64,000 nucleotides of DNA, from the NCBI GenBank assembly GCA_944320765.1, contig CALUIS010000001.1:62001-126000 (forward strand), in the 5' to 3' direction. Numbering within the stretch: the stretch's first letter is position 1; every line of letters starts with the position of its first letter. Below are positions 8,417 to 17,976 of the stretch, in pieces. Source of the stretch: an uncultured Paraprevotella sp. GTDB taxonomy: Bacteria > Bacteroidota > Bacteroidia > Bacteroidales > Bacteroidaceae. A program made the position numbers and the translations under genes. Under the pieces are notes generated by a model, which saw nothing but the letters and a program-made list of their open reading frames with translations, was not told where the DNA came from and did not search any database.

Positions 8417-8444
8417 AAAAAGAGGCTTAAAAAAGCCTCTTTTT
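8417..8444. terminator. Terminator after diaminopimelate dehydrogenase
   Basis: 12-bp stem AAAAAGAGGCTT/AAGCCTCTTTTT with a 4-base loop. It ends the minus-strand operon and could act on either strand. Confidence 0.85.
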
Positions 8445-8482
8445 CCTTGTGATGCCCCGTTGGGGCAATATAAAAGGGCGGG

Positions 8483-9382
8483 TTATACCAAATGGGCAAT
8501 CCATTCCTCACGTTCTCCGGGAAGCAAATCCACAACGGGAATTTCAATCATGGTGTAGCAGCCGGGTTGTTGTTTCATGGCGGCGCGGGCCACGCAGACC
8601 AGCACCTGTCCCGTCAGGGCGGGGTTGTTGATGCGCATGTTGAACTCGAAAAGTTGGTTCTGGGTCTTGCCGGACACGCCTTTGCGGGTGAGGTTCACAC
8701 CGTGTCCCATGTCCAGCAGGTCGTCTACGCAAGGCACCTGCACCACGTGCGTCTCGTCGTTCACGAAGTAGGGGTCGGCCTTGATGGCGGCGGCCACCTT
8801 GTCGAACTCGTATCCTTCCTTCACCTCTATATATACCATGCGGCGGTGGATACCCGTACCTGTGGGGATGGTCATGGAAAGGGCGGCCTTGACACCTTCC
8901 ACGGCCTTCACTGCCACCGTATGGCCCATGCTCATGCCCGGTCCGAAGTTGGTGTAGGTGATGCCTTTGGGGGCGATGGCCTGCAGCATGGTGCGGACCA
9001 CGGAGTCGCTGCCCGGGTCCCATCCGGCGGAGATGATGGACACGGCATTGCCTGCTTTCGCGCTTTCATCCAATGAGCGGCGGAGTTCCGGAATCTGGGT
9101 GTGGATGTCGAAACTGTCCACGGTGTTGATGCCCAGGGCGAGAATGTCCTTGGCATATTTCTCCACGCTGCGGGTCGGGGTGGCCAGGATGGCCACATCC
9201 ACGTCCTGCAGTTCGCGGATGTCTTTCACTACATTATAGGGAGCCAGTTCTGCCGGTTTGTTTTCGGCACCGTTGCGCCGTACGATGCCGGCGATTTCAA
9301 AGTCCGGTGCGGTTTCAAGTGCTTGTAAAGCGTAGTGGCCAATGTTGCCATAGCCTACTACGGCTGCTCTGATTTTTTTCAT
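8483..9382 (-). CDS. ddh: meso-Diaminopimelate D-dehydrogenase
   Basis: 299 residues from the ATG at 9382; an upstream in-frame ATG at 9424 would overlap the preceding gene and precedes the Rossmann start. Makes meso-DAP from tetrahydrodipicolinate with NADPH and ammonia, for lysine and peptidoglycan. N-terminal Rossmann motif VVGYGNIGHYALQAL. Family signatures DSFDIHTQIPELR, SAGWDPGSDS and FGPGMSMGHTVAVK are all present. It lies 31 bases after the aminopeptidase gene, so it is probably last in a three-gene operon. Confidence 0.92.
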   Translation of the reverse strand: MKKIRAAVVGYGNIGHYALQALETAPDFEIAGIVRRNGAENKPAELAPYNVVKDIRELQDVDVAILATPTRSVEKYAKDILALGINTVDSFDIHTQIPELRRSLDESAKAGNAVSIISAGWDPGSDSVVRTMLQAIAPKGITYTNFGPGMSMGHTVAVKAVEGVKAALSMTIPTGTGIHRRMVYIEVKEGYEFDKVAAAIKADPYFVNDETHVVQVPCVDDLLDMGHGVNLTRKGVSGKTQNQLFEFNMRINNPALTGQVLVCVARAAMKQQPGCYTMIEIPVVDLLPGEREEWIAHLV

Positions 9383-9413
9383 ATTCTTTGTTTTATGTAA
9401 GGTTGTGTCTTGG

Positions 9414-10829
9414 TTACAGTTCATTTTGGAACATGGGGTCCCAGGCCGGCAAACGTACCGGCTCCTGTTTCAGCAGGTCCAACACCTGTTGCGGACAGTA
9501 TTTCTTGTGGACCACCAGGCGGAACATGTATTCATCGAACCATTCGTCCGTCATGATGAGGTGTCCTTGGTAGCCGTAGTCCGCTCCCCAGCTGTTTTCC
9601 ACCATCCATTTCTTGGACTTCCCGTTGTCGTCCAGGTCCACGGCCACCAGCGTCATGGCATGGGTGCTGCCGCTGTCGAAGCTTTGCACCCGTTGCTTCT
9701 TGTTCATGCCGAAGGTGGTGCCGAAAAGGCTGGCGTAATCATAGTTGGCAAGGTCGAGCGTGCCATCTTGCGGATTCAAGAACTTGCCTACGTCGCAGCT
9801 GAAGTACATCATGGTGCTGTCTTTCAGGCTGGCGATGGCCATTTCCTTGATGTCCGCTATGGGCAGGTTGACATAAAGCCAGTTATGCCCGTCGTAGGTG
9901 TGGCGGTCGTAGTCAATCTCATACACTTGGTTGAACGGGCGCGAAGGGTCGTTCATCAGCATGACGTAGTTGGCGTTCAGGTCTTCTCCGCCACAGACCT
10001 CCTCATAGAAGCTTTGCGGGGTATATTCTTTGGGCTTGCCGGTGTATTTCCCGTTAATCTTCGGTGCCCACGTGAAGGAGGCAGGCGGTTCGCCATAGGC
10101 ATAGACCAACATGCGGTAGACCGTCTTCATCATTTCCACCTTCTGTTGCTCCAGTTCTTTTTCGGAAGCCCCTTTCTTTTCTGCCGTCTCACGCAGGAGC
10201 ATGCCGTCCTCGCGGAGTTTGCTTTTCAGGAGGGCGGAGAACTCGTTGGTGTTGTCGCTGCTGTAGGTCTCTTCCATCACCTCGCGCGGTACAAGCCCGT
10301 ATTTCCCTATCAGGTCGGACACGCCGGTGAATTGTCCGCCATCGCTCAGCGGGTTGCGGAACAGCCATTCCACCATCTTGTCGTCTATCGGCTTCTTGCG
10401 TGTGTCGATGATGCCTTGCAGGAAAAGGTTGCTTTTTTCCAGCTGGTCGTAGAAGAACGTGTATGCTTGGGAGAAGTGGAAATTCTTCATCCCCGTGCGT
10501 GCCATGACTTGGGCGCGGATGACGTTCGTGCCCGTGAAAAGCCAGCAGCGTCCGCTTTTCTTCTGGTCGGTGATGCCCGAACTTTCCACCCGGTGGCTGA
10601 ACCAGGTGTCTGTTGCGGCCCGGTGTTCCCGGTTGGCCGTAAGCTTCCTGATGGAATTGGCGTTCACGGCGTTCCGGATGGCCTTGTCCGTCCCGCTGTC
10701 CTTGTAACTGTCCTGCAGGGTCTGCAGGACTTCGGGTGTGAGGGCTTGCTGTGCGAAGGACATGCCGGCACATAGCGAGAAGGCCATATATAATAAGGAG
10801 ATTCTTTTCATCGCTGTTGAAGTTTTCAT
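9414..10829 (-). CDS. pepC: Secreted C1-type aminopeptidase (PepC/bleomycin-hydrolase family)
   Basis: 471 residues from the ATG at 10829. That start overlaps the CoA-transferase stop as ATGA, which argues for coupling. An alternative ATG at 10811 gives a tighter signal peptide (MKRISLLYMAFSLCAGMSFAQ). The papain-fold triad is visible: Cys95 in KKSGRCWLF, His in GSTHAMTL, Asn in VENSWGADYG. Known PepC/BLMH enzymes are cytoplasmic hexamers. The signal peptide here implies a periplasmic or surface form, as often seen in Bacteroidales. Substrates would be peptide N-termini. Confidence 0.88.
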   Translation of the reverse strand: MKTSTAMKRISLLYMAFSLCAGMSFAQQALTPEVLQTLQDSYKDSGTDKAIRNAVNANSIRKLTANREHRAATDTWFSHRVESSGITDQKKSGRCWLFTGTNVIRAQVMARTGMKNFHFSQAYTFFYDQLEKSNLFLQGIIDTRKKPIDDKMVEWLFRNPLSDGGQFTGVSDLIGKYGLVPREVMEETYSSDNTNEFSALLKSKLREDGMLLRETAEKKGASEKELEQQKVEMMKTVYRMLVYAYGEPPASFTWAPKINGKYTGKPKEYTPQSFYEEVCGGEDLNANYVMLMNDPSRPFNQVYEIDYDRHTYDGHNWLYVNLPIADIKEMAIASLKDSTMMYFSCDVGKFLNPQDGTLDLANYDYASLFGTTFGMNKKQRVQSFDSGSTHAMTLVAVDLDDNGKSKKWMVENSWGADYGYQGHLIMTDEWFDEYMFRLVVHKKYCPQQVLDLLKQEPVRLPAWDPMFQNEL

Positions 10830-12337
10830 TTCACGTATTCGGCCCAGTCGGTCAGCCGCATGTCGCCTTTGCGCAGGTAAGTGTCGTGCATGGCGAATGC
10901 CGCCGACAGGCAGTGGTGCGTATGTCCGCCGTATTTCTCGGCCAGCTTCATGTAGTCGAGCAGCAACGGACGGTAGTCCGGATGGGCCACCTTGATGATC
11001 TCGGCCGCCTTTTCCATCGAGCATTTGCCGCGCAGGTCGGCCACGCCGTATTCCGTGATGATGGCGTCCACGAAGTGGCTGGTGTGGTCGATATGCGAAC
11101 AGAAAGGCACGATGCTGCTGATGGCGCCGCCTTTGGTGGTGGAGCCGCAGGTGAAGATGCTCAGGTAAGCATTGTTGGTGAAGTCGGCCGATCCTCCGAT
11201 TCCGTTCATCATCTTCGTGCCGCAAATCTTGGTGGAGTTGACATGGCCGTAAATGTCCGCTTCGATGGCCGTGTTCAGCGAGCATACGCCGATGCGGGCG
11301 ATGACCTCGGGGCTGTTGGAGATTTCGGACGGGCGGAGCACCAGCTTGTCCTTGAAGAAGTCCATGTCGTTGTAGATGCCCTGCAGGCACTCGTTGGTCA
11401 CGGTGAGCGAGCAGGCTGAGGCCGACAGCACGCGGCCTTCGCGCATCAATTGTACGGGAGCGTCCTGCAGCACTTCCGTGTAGATATTGAAGTTGGGTAC
11501 ATCGGGGCATTGTCCCAAGGCTCCCAGTACGGCATTGGCCCCGCTGCCCACGCCGCTTTGCAGGTTGAGGAAAGTGGGGGGGATCTTGCCGTTTTTCAGG
11601 TTGGCCAGAAGGAAGTCGGCCACGTTGTTTCCAATCTGTGTGGTGATGGGGTCGGGGGCCTTGAACGCGCGGGCCTCGTCGGGAATGTCGCACTCGATGA
11701 TTCCTCTAATGCGGTCCGCGTCAACTTCCACATAGGGCTTGCCGATGCGGTCGTTCGCTTTCGTAATCATGATGGGGGTGCGGAAAGGGTGGTCCTCAAT
11801 CTCATATACGTCATGAATGCCCATGCACTTTTTGCTGTGGAAGGCGTTGAGTTCGATGAGGATGCCCTTGCGTGCCAGTCGGCAGACTGTGGGACTGATG
11901 CCGCCGGCCGCCGTCAGGTAGATATGTGCCTTGTTTCCGACCAGCTCCACCTCGCAGGCCTCGATGATGGCCCAGTCCACTTCGCCGAGATAGCCTTGGC
12001 GGATTTGTGTGGCCATGTTGGACAGGTTCAGGTCGGAATACGAGATTTCGTTATTGTTGACGTGTGTGCGGAAATCCTTGTTGGTCGTATAGGGGGCGCG
12101 GAATTTGATGGCATGGGCGTTGGCCAGCATTCCGTCGCAGCTTTGTCCCGTAGATGCACCTGTCAGGATGTTGATTTTGAAATCCTTCCCCGCTGTATGC
12201 TCTTTTTCAGCTTTTCGGGCGATTTCAGCTGGAATGCTTTTAGGCACTCCGGCGGGAGTGAAACCGCTCAGTCCGATGGTATCTCCGTTCTGGATAAGTG
12301 CGGCAGCTTCTGTCGCCGTGATTTTGTTGAATCCCAT
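10826..12337 (-). CDS. Acetyl-CoA hydrolase/transferase family (succinate CoA-transferase-like)
   Basis: 503 residues from the ATG at 12337; an earlier in-frame ATG lies upstream of the -7 box. Class I CoA-transferases move CoA between succinate, acetate or propionate and their thioesters. Seen: GLSGFTPAGVPK near the N-terminus, LQSGVGSGANAVLGALG, YTEVLQD with Glu288 as the probable thioester-forming Glu, and TEYGVADLRGK near 430. The context fits mixed-acid fermentation to acetate, succinate and propionate. First gene of the operon with pepC and ddh. Confidence 0.88.
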   Translation of the reverse strand: MGFNKITATEAAALIQNGDTIGLSGFTPAGVPKSIPAEIARKAEKEHTAGKDFKINILTGASTGQSCDGMLANAHAIKFRAPYTTNKDFRTHVNNNEISYSDLNLSNMATQIRQGYLGEVDWAIIEACEVELVGNKAHIYLTAAGGISPTVCRLARKGILIELNAFHSKKCMGIHDVYEIEDHPFRTPIMITKANDRIGKPYVEVDADRIRGIIECDIPDEARAFKAPDPITTQIGNNVADFLLANLKNGKIPPTFLNLQSGVGSGANAVLGALGQCPDVPNFNIYTEVLQDAPVQLMREGRVLSASACSLTVTNECLQGIYNDMDFFKDKLVLRPSEISNSPEVIARIGVCSLNTAIEADIYGHVNSTKICGTKMMNGIGGSADFTNNAYLSIFTCGSTTKGGAISSIVPFCSHIDHTSHFVDAIITEYGVADLRGKCSMEKAAEIIKVAHPDYRPLLLDYMKLAEKYGGHTHHCLSAAFAMHDTYLRKGDMRLTDWAEYVK

Positions 12338-12379
12338 AAGAGTTGATGGCTTTATTGTTGTACATTGATTAAAGTGACG

Positions 12380-12387
12380 CAAAGGTA
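12380..12387 (-). promoter_or_regulatory. -7 box of the CoA-transferase operon
   Basis: TACCTTTG on the minus strand, 43 bases before the ATG; the -33 element is weak. Confidence 0.5.
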
Positions 12388-12477
12388 ACCATTTTTTTTG
12401 AAAGGTGTTATCCTGCCGTGCCTAAATCCGTTTTTAATTTCTTTTTGTCGGTTCGGAGCCGGATACGGATGGCGGAA

Positions 12478-12563
12478 TAAAAAAATAAGCGGGGTTTTCA
12501 CAAATCCCGCTTATCCAACTAAACCTTAACTATGAAAAAATCTAATGTTTTTTATTCGTCTGC
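12478..12563 (-). ncRNA. Possible small RNA with its own terminator
   Basis: In the 390-base gap between two divergent genes, a minus-strand hairpin ATAAGCGGG/CCCGCTTAT (12506-12514 with 12485-12493) is followed directly by seven or more T. No minus-strand gene lies just upstream of it. GATATTTG near 12570 is one base off the -7 consensus, giving a transcript of about 85 bases. On the plus strand the same stretch has an 18-codon frame starting MKKSNVFYSS (12532-12588), so a leader peptide is the alternative. Confidence 0.35.
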
Positions 12564-12696
12564 AAATATCGTGGTTCTATCCGGATAATCCATCTGTTCG
12601 TCCGTTTTTTTCTTTGCTTTAGCTTAATTTAACGAAATGTGGGGTTTCTTATGTTTCTTTGCGGGTTTCCCGGAACAGTGGCTGTATGAATTTGCG

Positions 12697-12704
12697 TATC
12701 TTTG
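12697..12704 (+). promoter_or_regulatory. -7 box of miaB
   Basis: TATCTTTG, 23 bases before the miaB ATG. No TTG at the expected -33 position. Confidence 0.5.
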
Positions 12705-12727
12705 CAGCCGGAACTTGAAGGTACAGC

Positions 12728-14050
12728 ATGAAAAAGCTTTTTATTGAAACCTATGGCTGCCAGATGAATGTGGCTGACAGTGAGGTCGTGGCATCGGTGA
12801 TGCGGATGGCAGGCTACGAGGTATGCGGGACGTTGGATGAGGCGGATGCCGTTTTCCTGAACACTTGCTCCGTACGGGACAATGCCGAGCAGAAGATTGT
12901 CAACCGCCTGGAAGTTCTCCATGCGTTGCGGCGCAAAGGGCGGAGGCTGATAGTCGGTGTGTTGGGCTGCATGGCAGAACGGGTGAAGGAGGAGCTGATT
13001 GAAAAACATCATGTGGACCTTGTGGCCGGACCGGACGCTTATCTGTCATTACCGGATTTGGTGGCGCAGGTGGAGACGGGGCATAAGGCCATGAATGTGG
13101 AACTCTCGTTGACGGAAACTTATAAGGATGTGGTTCCGCAGCGTATGTGTGGCGTGCATGTTTCCGGGTTCGTAAGCATAATGAGGGGCTGTAACAATTT
13201 TTGCCATTACTGCATTGTGCCTTATACCCGTGGAAGGGAGCGGAGCCGTGATGTGGGCAGCATCCTGAATGAGGTCCGCGATTTGAAGGAGCGTGGATAT
13301 AAGGAAGTGACGCTTCTGGGGCAAAATGTGAATTCCTACCGTTATGAGGATGCCGGTTCGGTGGTCACTTTTCCTGATTTGTTGCGCAGGGTGGCCCGGG
13401 AAGCCGGGGGGATGAGGGTCCGTTTCACCACTTCACACCCTAAGGATATGAGTGATGACACGTTGCGTGTCATTGCGGAAGAACCGAATGTATGCCGCCA
13501 GATTCATTTGCCGGTGCAGAGCGGGAGCAACAGGATTCTGCAGCTGATGAACCGCAAGTATACCCGTGAGTGGTATCTGGACCGTGTGGCGGCCATTCGC
13601 CGCATCATACCGGATTGCGGGTTGTCTACCGACATTTTCTCAGGTTATTGTTCGGAGACGGAGGAAGACCACCAGATGTCTTTGTCGTTGATGCGGGAAT
13701 GCGCCTACGACAGTGCTTTCATGTTCAAGTATTCGGAGCGGCCGGGGACTTATGCTTCCAGGCATCTGGAGGATGATGTGCCCGAAGAGGTGAAGGTAAG
13801 AAGGCTGAATGAACTGATAGCCTTGCAGAACGAGCTTTCGGCCGAGAGCAACCGCCGTTGCGAGGGGAAGGTATATGAGGTTCTTGTTGAAGGAGTGAGC
13901 AAACGTTCCAGAGACCAATTATTCGGACGGACGGAACAGAACAAGGTGGTGGTTTTCGACCGCGGAACCCGTCGTGTGGGTGACTTTGTCAAGGTGAAAA
14001 TCACCGGCAGTTCGTCCGCCACGCTGAAAGGGGAAGTTGTGGAAGACTGA
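12728..14050 (+). CDS. miaB: tRNA-2-methylthio-N6-dimethylallyladenosine synthase
   Basis: 440 residues. Radical-SAM methylthiotransferase that adds the 2-methylthio group to i6A37 of tRNA. The N-terminal domain carries the second Fe-S cluster ligands Cys11 (YGCQMN), Cys47 (NTCSVR) and Cys81 (LGCMAE). The radical-SAM motif CNNFCHYC gives Cys155, Cys159 and Cys162. A C-terminal TRAM domain spans about 375-438 (LVEGVSKRSRDQLFGRTEQN). MiaB rather than MtaB/RimO fits the order and spacing of these motifs. Monocistronic, upstream of the ftsX operon. Confidence 0.95.
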   Translation: MKKLFIETYGCQMNVADSEVVASVMRMAGYEVCGTLDEADAVFLNTCSVRDNAEQKIVNRLEVLHALRRKGRRLIVGVLGCMAERVKEELIEKHHVDLVAGPDAYLSLPDLVAQVETGHKAMNVELSLTETYKDVVPQRMCGVHVSGFVSIMRGCNNFCHYCIVPYTRGRERSRDVGSILNEVRDLKERGYKEVTLLGQNVNSYRYEDAGSVVTFPDLLRRVAREAGGMRVRFTTSHPKDMSDDTLRVIAEEPNVCRQIHLPVQSGSNRILQLMNRKYTREWYLDRVAAIRRIIPDCGLSTDIFSGYCSETEEDHQMSLSLMRECAYDSAFMFKYSERPGTYASRHLEDDVPEEVKVRRLNELIALQNELSAESNRRCEGKVYEVLVEGVSKRSRDQLFGRTEQNKVVVFDRGTRRVGDFVKVKITGSSSATLKGEVVED

Positions 14051-14100
14051 AAATCAAGTTAAATGCTGTTAAAGAGAGAGGCAAACCTCTTGTTTCGTTG

Positions 14101-14108
14101 TATTTTTG
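14101..14108 (+). promoter_or_regulatory. -7 box of the ftsX-folK operon
   Basis: TATTTTTG, 31 bases before the ftsX ATG and 50 bases after the miaB stop. Confidence 0.5.
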
Positions 14109-14139
14109 CAGAATTCGCTGAAACAGCCGGTCCGGAGTC

Positions 14140-15012
14140 ATGGGAAAAGGAAAAGCTAAAGCTAAAGGTTCTTTGGGGATGCAGTGGTTTACCACAGGTG
14201 TCAGCACCACGTTGGTGTTGATTTTGTTGGGCATTGTTTCCTTTTTCGTGTTGTTTGCTCATCGTTTGTCGGATTCTGTAAGGGAGAACCTGACGGTGAC
14301 GGTGTTGCTTCAGGACGGGGCGGACGAGGCTGCGGTTCGTCAGTTCCAGGCTTCCTTGGGGGAAAAGCCGTATGTTTATGCTTTGAATTACATTTCCAAG
14401 GAACAGGCGTTGGAAGAGCAGGTCAAGGCTATGGGGAGTGATCCTTCGGAATTTTTGGGAGCCAATCCGTTTATGGCTTCTTTTGAGCTGCGGATGAACG
14501 CTTCGTATGCGAATTCCGATAGTCTGGCTTTGATTTCTGCCAGCCTGAAACGGAATCCGTATGTGGAGGATGTGATATACCAAAAGGATTTGGTGGATAC
14601 GGTGAACGAGAACTTGCGGCGTGTGGGTTATGTGCTGTTGGGGCTGGCCGTCCTTTTGGCCTTGGTTTCCTTTGCATTGATAAATAACACAGTGCGCTTG
14701 AGTGTCTATTCCGGGCGTTTCGTTATCCGGACGATGAAGCTGGTGGGAGCCAGCTGGGGAGTCATCCGGAGGCCTTTCATGGCGCGGAGCTTTAATCTCG
14801 GGCTGTTGTCCGGACTTGTGGCGGATGCTGTTTTGTTCGGTGCCGCTCACGCGCTGTTGCAGTACGACCCTTCAATGGTCCGATATATACATGTAGACAT
14901 GTTGATGGTTGTCGGGGTGGCGGTGTTGGCTTTCGGGCTTTTGCTAACGTTGGGCTGCACTTATTTTTCTGTGGGCAAGTATTTACGGATGCGTGCAGGA
15001 GATTTGTATTGA
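14140..15012 (+). CDS. ftsX: Cell-division permease-like protein FtsX
   Basis: 290 residues. Partner of the ATPase FtsE; transmits division signals to periplasmic cell-wall hydrolases. Topology fits FtsX: a basic N-terminus (KGKAKAKG), one helix at about 22-45, and a periplasmic domain of about 120 residues. Three helices follow, at about 166-188, 215-235 and 250-275, with a cytoplasmic loop containing VGASWGVIRRPF. ftsE is not adjacent, as is common in Bacteroidota. First gene of a six-gene run. Confidence 0.9.
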   Translation: MGKGKAKAKGSLGMQWFTTGVSTTLVLILLGIVSFFVLFAHRLSDSVRENLTVTVLLQDGADEAAVRQFQASLGEKPYVYALNYISKEQALEEQVKAMGSDPSEFLGANPFMASFELRMNASYANSDSLALISASLKRNPYVEDVIYQKDLVDTVNENLRRVGYVLLGLAVLLALVSFALINNTVRLSVYSGRFVIRTMKLVGASWGVIRRPFMARSFNLGLLSGLVADAVLFGAAHALLQYDPSMVRYIHVDMLMVVGVAVLAFGLLLTLGCTYFSVGKYLRMRAGDLY

Positions 15013-15036
15013 CGAGAAACAATAATAATAAGGTAT

Positions 15037-15348
15037 ATGGAGAAAAGGAATTTTGCATTCGACAAGGTGAATTTCATTCTGCTGGCTGTCGGGATGGCTG
15101 TGGTCATTATCGGGTTCATCCTGATGTCCGGTCCAGGCAGTTCGGAAACCGTGTTCAATCCTGACATTTTCAGTGTACGGCGTATCAAGGTAGCTCCCGT
15201 TGTATGTCTGGCGGGCTTCTTGTTCATTATTTATGCCATTTTGCGCAAGCCGGCGGACACCTTCACGGAAGAGATTCAGGAAGAGGGAGAAAAGAAGAGC
15301 GAGGATAATACGCTGGATGTTCAAAACAAATCTGTATATAACGACTGA
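15037..15348 (+). CDS. DUF3098 two-helix membrane protein
   Basis: 103 residues with two transmembrane helices ([19 protein letters not shown] and [17 protein letters not shown]) and an acidic C-terminal tail. The function is unknown. The position between ftsX and uppP is conserved in Bacteroidota as far as I recall, which hints at an envelope or division role. It starts 24 bases after ftsX and ends 2 bases before uppP. Confidence 0.82.
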   Translation: MEKRNFAFDKVNFILLAVGMAVVIIGFILMSGPGSSETVFNPDIFSVRRIKVAPVVCLAGFLFIIYAILRKPADTFTEEIQEEGEKKSEDNTLDVQNKSVYND

Positions 15349-15350
15349 TT

Positions 15351-16163
15351 ATGGACGTGTTAGACGCTTTGTGGATGGGCCTGTTGCAGGGCCTGACGGA
15401 ATATCTTCCCGTAAGCAGCAGCGGGCATTTGGCCATTGCTTCCCATTATCTGGGTATTGAGGGAGAAGACAATCTTTCGTTTACCATCACGGTGCATATC
15501 GCCACGGTGTTCAGTACGCTGGTCATTCTGTGGAAGGAAATCGTGTGGATATTCAAGGGATTGTTTGACTTCAGCACTCCGGGGATGAACGAAAGCCAGA
15601 AATATGTGCTGAACATCGTCGTCTCGATGATTCCGGTGGGTGTCGTGGGCGTGTTTTTCCGCGACTATGTGGAGGCGATTTTCGGTAGCGGATTGCTCAT
15701 TGTGGGGGCTTGCCTGTTGCTGACTGCCTTGTTGCTGACTTTTTCTTATTATGCCCGTCCGCGTCAGAAGGCTGAGATTTCTCTTCGTGACGCGTTCATC
15801 ATCGGTCTTTCGCAGGCCTGTGCGGTGTTGCCTGGCCTTTCCCGTTCCGGCACCACGATAGCCACAGGTTTGCTGCTGGGCAACGACAAGGCCAAGCTGG
15901 CGCAGTTCTCGTTCCTGATGGTCATGCCTCCGATATTGGGCGAGGCCCTGCTTGATGTGGTCAAAGGGGTGACCCACGGAGTGGAAGCCGCATCATCCGG
16001 GATAGGCTTCTGGCCGTTGACGGTGGGTTTTCTGGCCGCTTTCGTGTCAGGATGTGTGGCCTGCAAGTGGATGATTAACATCGTGAAGAAAGGCAAGCTG
16101 ATTTATTTCGCCATTTATTGCGCCATTGTGGGTGCCGCTTTGGTGGCCAACAATCTGCTTTGA
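15351..16163 (+). CDS. uppP: Undecaprenyl-diphosphatase
   Basis: 270 residues, polytopic (BacA/UppP family). Recycles undecaprenyl diphosphate to the monophosphate carrier for peptidoglycan and glycan export; confers bacitracin tolerance when abundant. Both signature regions are present: [16 protein letters not shown] near the N-terminus and [17 protein letters not shown] near 160. About seven or eight hydrophobic helices. Tightly packed in the operon. Confidence 0.95.
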   Translation: MDVLDALWMGLLQGLTEYLPVSSSGHLAIASHYLGIEGEDNLSFTITVHIATVFSTLVILWKEIVWIFKGLFDFSTPGMNESQKYVLNIVVSMIPVGVVGVFFRDYVEAIFGSGLLIVGACLLLTALLLTFSYYARPRQKAEISLRDAFIIGLSQACAVLPGLSRSGTTIATGLLLGNDKAKLAQFSFLMVMPPILGEALLDVVKGVTHGVEAASSGIGFWPLTVGFLAAFVSGCVACKWMINIVKKGKLIYFAIYCAIVGAALVANNLL

Positions 16164-16182
16164 CGCTAAAAGGGTTTTCCGC

Positions 16183-16887
16183 ATGGATTTCAGGAAAGGA
16201 GAGATTCTGGCTTTCGACAAGCCATACGGATGGACTTCGTTCGGGCTGGTGGCCAAGGTGCGCTGGCTGGTATGCCGGAAACTTGGCGTGAAGAAACTGA
16301 AAGTGGGGCATGCCGGCACGCTCGACCCGTTGGCCACGGGAGTGTTGCTGGTCTGTACGGGGCGGGCTACGAAGCGCATAGAGGAACTGCAGGCCCATAC
16401 GAAAGAATATGTGGCCACGCTCCGGCTGGGGGCCACAACCCCTTCGTTCGACTTGGAGAAGCCTGTGGATGCGGAGTATCCCACGGAACACATCACGCGG
16501 GAGATGGTAGAGGAGGTGCTGGCCCGTTTCGTGGGTATCATAGAACAAGTCCCGCCTGTCTTTTCCGCCTGCAAGGTGAACGGAAACCGCGCCTATGACC
16601 TGGCCCGCAAGGGAGAAGAGGTGGAACTGAAGGCCAAGACGCTGGTCATCGATGAGATGGAACTGCTGCGTTGCGAGTTGCCGGAGATAGACATCCGTGT
16701 GGTATGCAGCAAGGGGACTTATATCCGGGCTTTGGCCCGCGACATCGGGCAGGCCTTGCAGAGCGGCGCCCATCTGACGGCCTTACGGCGGACCCGGGTC
16801 GGAGAATGCCGGGTGGAGGACTGTTTGCAGCTGGAGGGGTTCGCCGAGTGGCTGGACTGCCAGACGATAGAGACAACAGAAGAATAA
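16183..16887 (+). CDS. truB: tRNA pseudouridine-55 synthase
   Basis: 234 residues from the ATG at 16183; the in-frame ATG at 16126 lies inside uppP. Makes psi55 in the T-loop of tRNAs. Motifs: FDKPYGWTSFG, GHAGTLDPLATG with the catalytic Asp, and SKGTYIRALARDIG. It lacks the C-terminal PUA domain of the E. coli enzyme, as is usual in Bacteroidota. Confidence 0.94.
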   Translation: MDFRKGEILAFDKPYGWTSFGLVAKVRWLVCRKLGVKKLKVGHAGTLDPLATGVLLVCTGRATKRIEELQAHTKEYVATLRLGATTPSFDLEKPVDAEYPTEHITREMVEEVLARFVGIIEQVPPVFSACKVNGNRAYDLARKGEEVELKAKTLVIDEMELLRCELPEIDIRVVCSKGTYIRALARDIGQALQSGAHLTALRRTRVGECRVEDCLQLEGFAEWLDCQTIETTEE

Positions 16888-16914
16888 TTAACCCATACAA
16901 GGAGACTTTTCGAT

Positions 16915-17976
16915 ATGAAGCTGTCACAATTCAAATTTAAACTGCCCGAAGAGCAGATTGCGCAATATCCTGCGCACCACCGTGATGAATCCCGTCTGAT
17001 GGTGCTGCATAAGAAGAGCGGGGATATTGAGCACCGCCAGTTTTTCAAGGACATTCTGGACTATTTCGATGACAAGGATGTGTTCATCTTCAACGACACG
17101 AAAGTGTTTCCCGCCCGTCTGTACGGCAACAAGGAGAAGACGGGGGCGCGCATCGAGGTTTTCCTCCTCCGTGAGCTGAATGAGGATTTGCGCCTTTGGG
17201 ACGTATTGGTCGATCCCGCCCGCAAGATCCGTATCGGAAACAAGCTGTATTTCGGTGAGGATGATTCTATGGTGGCGGAAGTCATAGACAATACGACTTC
17301 GCGCGGGCGTACGCTCCGTTTCCTTTACGACGGGCCGCACGATGAGTTCAAGGCGGCCTTGTACGCCTTGGGCGAGGCTCCGCTGCCAAAGCATATCATC
17401 AGGCGTCCGGCCGAGCCGGAAGATATGGAACGGTTTCAGTGCATTTTCGCCAAGCATGAAGGGGCGGTGACTGCTCCGGCCACCGGGCTTCATTTCTCTC
17501 GTGAACTGATGAAACGGCTGGAGATCAAGGGCGTGGATTTTGCGTTTGTCACCATGCATTGCGGGTTGGGCAGTTTCCGGGACATTGACGTGGAGGACTT
17601 GACGAAGCACAAGATGGACAGCGAGGAGATGTTCGTGGGTGCCGACGCCTGCCGCATCGTCAACGCGGCCAAGGACAGCGGGCATCATGTGTGTGCCGTG
17701 GGAACCACCGTGCAGCGGGTCATCGAAACGGCGGTGGGTACGGACGGCCATCTGAAGGAGTTCACGGGGTGGACCAACAAGTTCATCTTTCCGCCGTATG
17801 AGTTCAATGTGGCGGACTGCATGGTGGCCAACTTTTATATGCCGTACAGCACTTTGCTCATGCTGACGGCGGCATACGGCGGCTATGACTTGGTGATGCA
17901 GGGCTATAAGGAAGCTTTGAAGGAAGGTTACCGTTTCGGCACATACGGCGATGCCATGCTGATCCTGAACGACTGA
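16915..17976 (+). CDS. queA: S-adenosylmethionine:tRNA ribosyltransferase-isomerase
   Basis: 353 residues. Transfers the ribosyl group of SAM to preQ1-tRNA to make epoxyqueuosine. Family blocks are visible: [66 protein letters not shown] and [11 protein letters not shown]. Its stop overlaps the folK start by one base (TGATG), so the two are coupled. Confidence 0.95.
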   Translation: MKLSQFKFKLPEEQIAQYPAHHRDESRLMVLHKKSGDIEHRQFFKDILDYFDDKDVFIFNDTKVFPARLYGNKEKTGARIEVFLLRELNEDLRLWDVLVDPARKIRIGNKLYFGEDDSMVAEVIDNTTSRGRTLRFLYDGPHDEFKAALYALGEAPLPKHIIRRPAEPEDMERFQCIFAKHEGAVTAPATGLHFSRELMKRLEIKGVDFAFVTMHCGLGSFRDIDVEDLTKHKMDSEEMFVGADACRIVNAAKDSGHHVCAVGTTVQRVIETAVGTDGHLKEFTGWTNKFIFPPYEFNVADCMVANFYMPYSTLLMLTAAYGGYDLVMQGYKEALKEGYRFGTYGDAMLILND

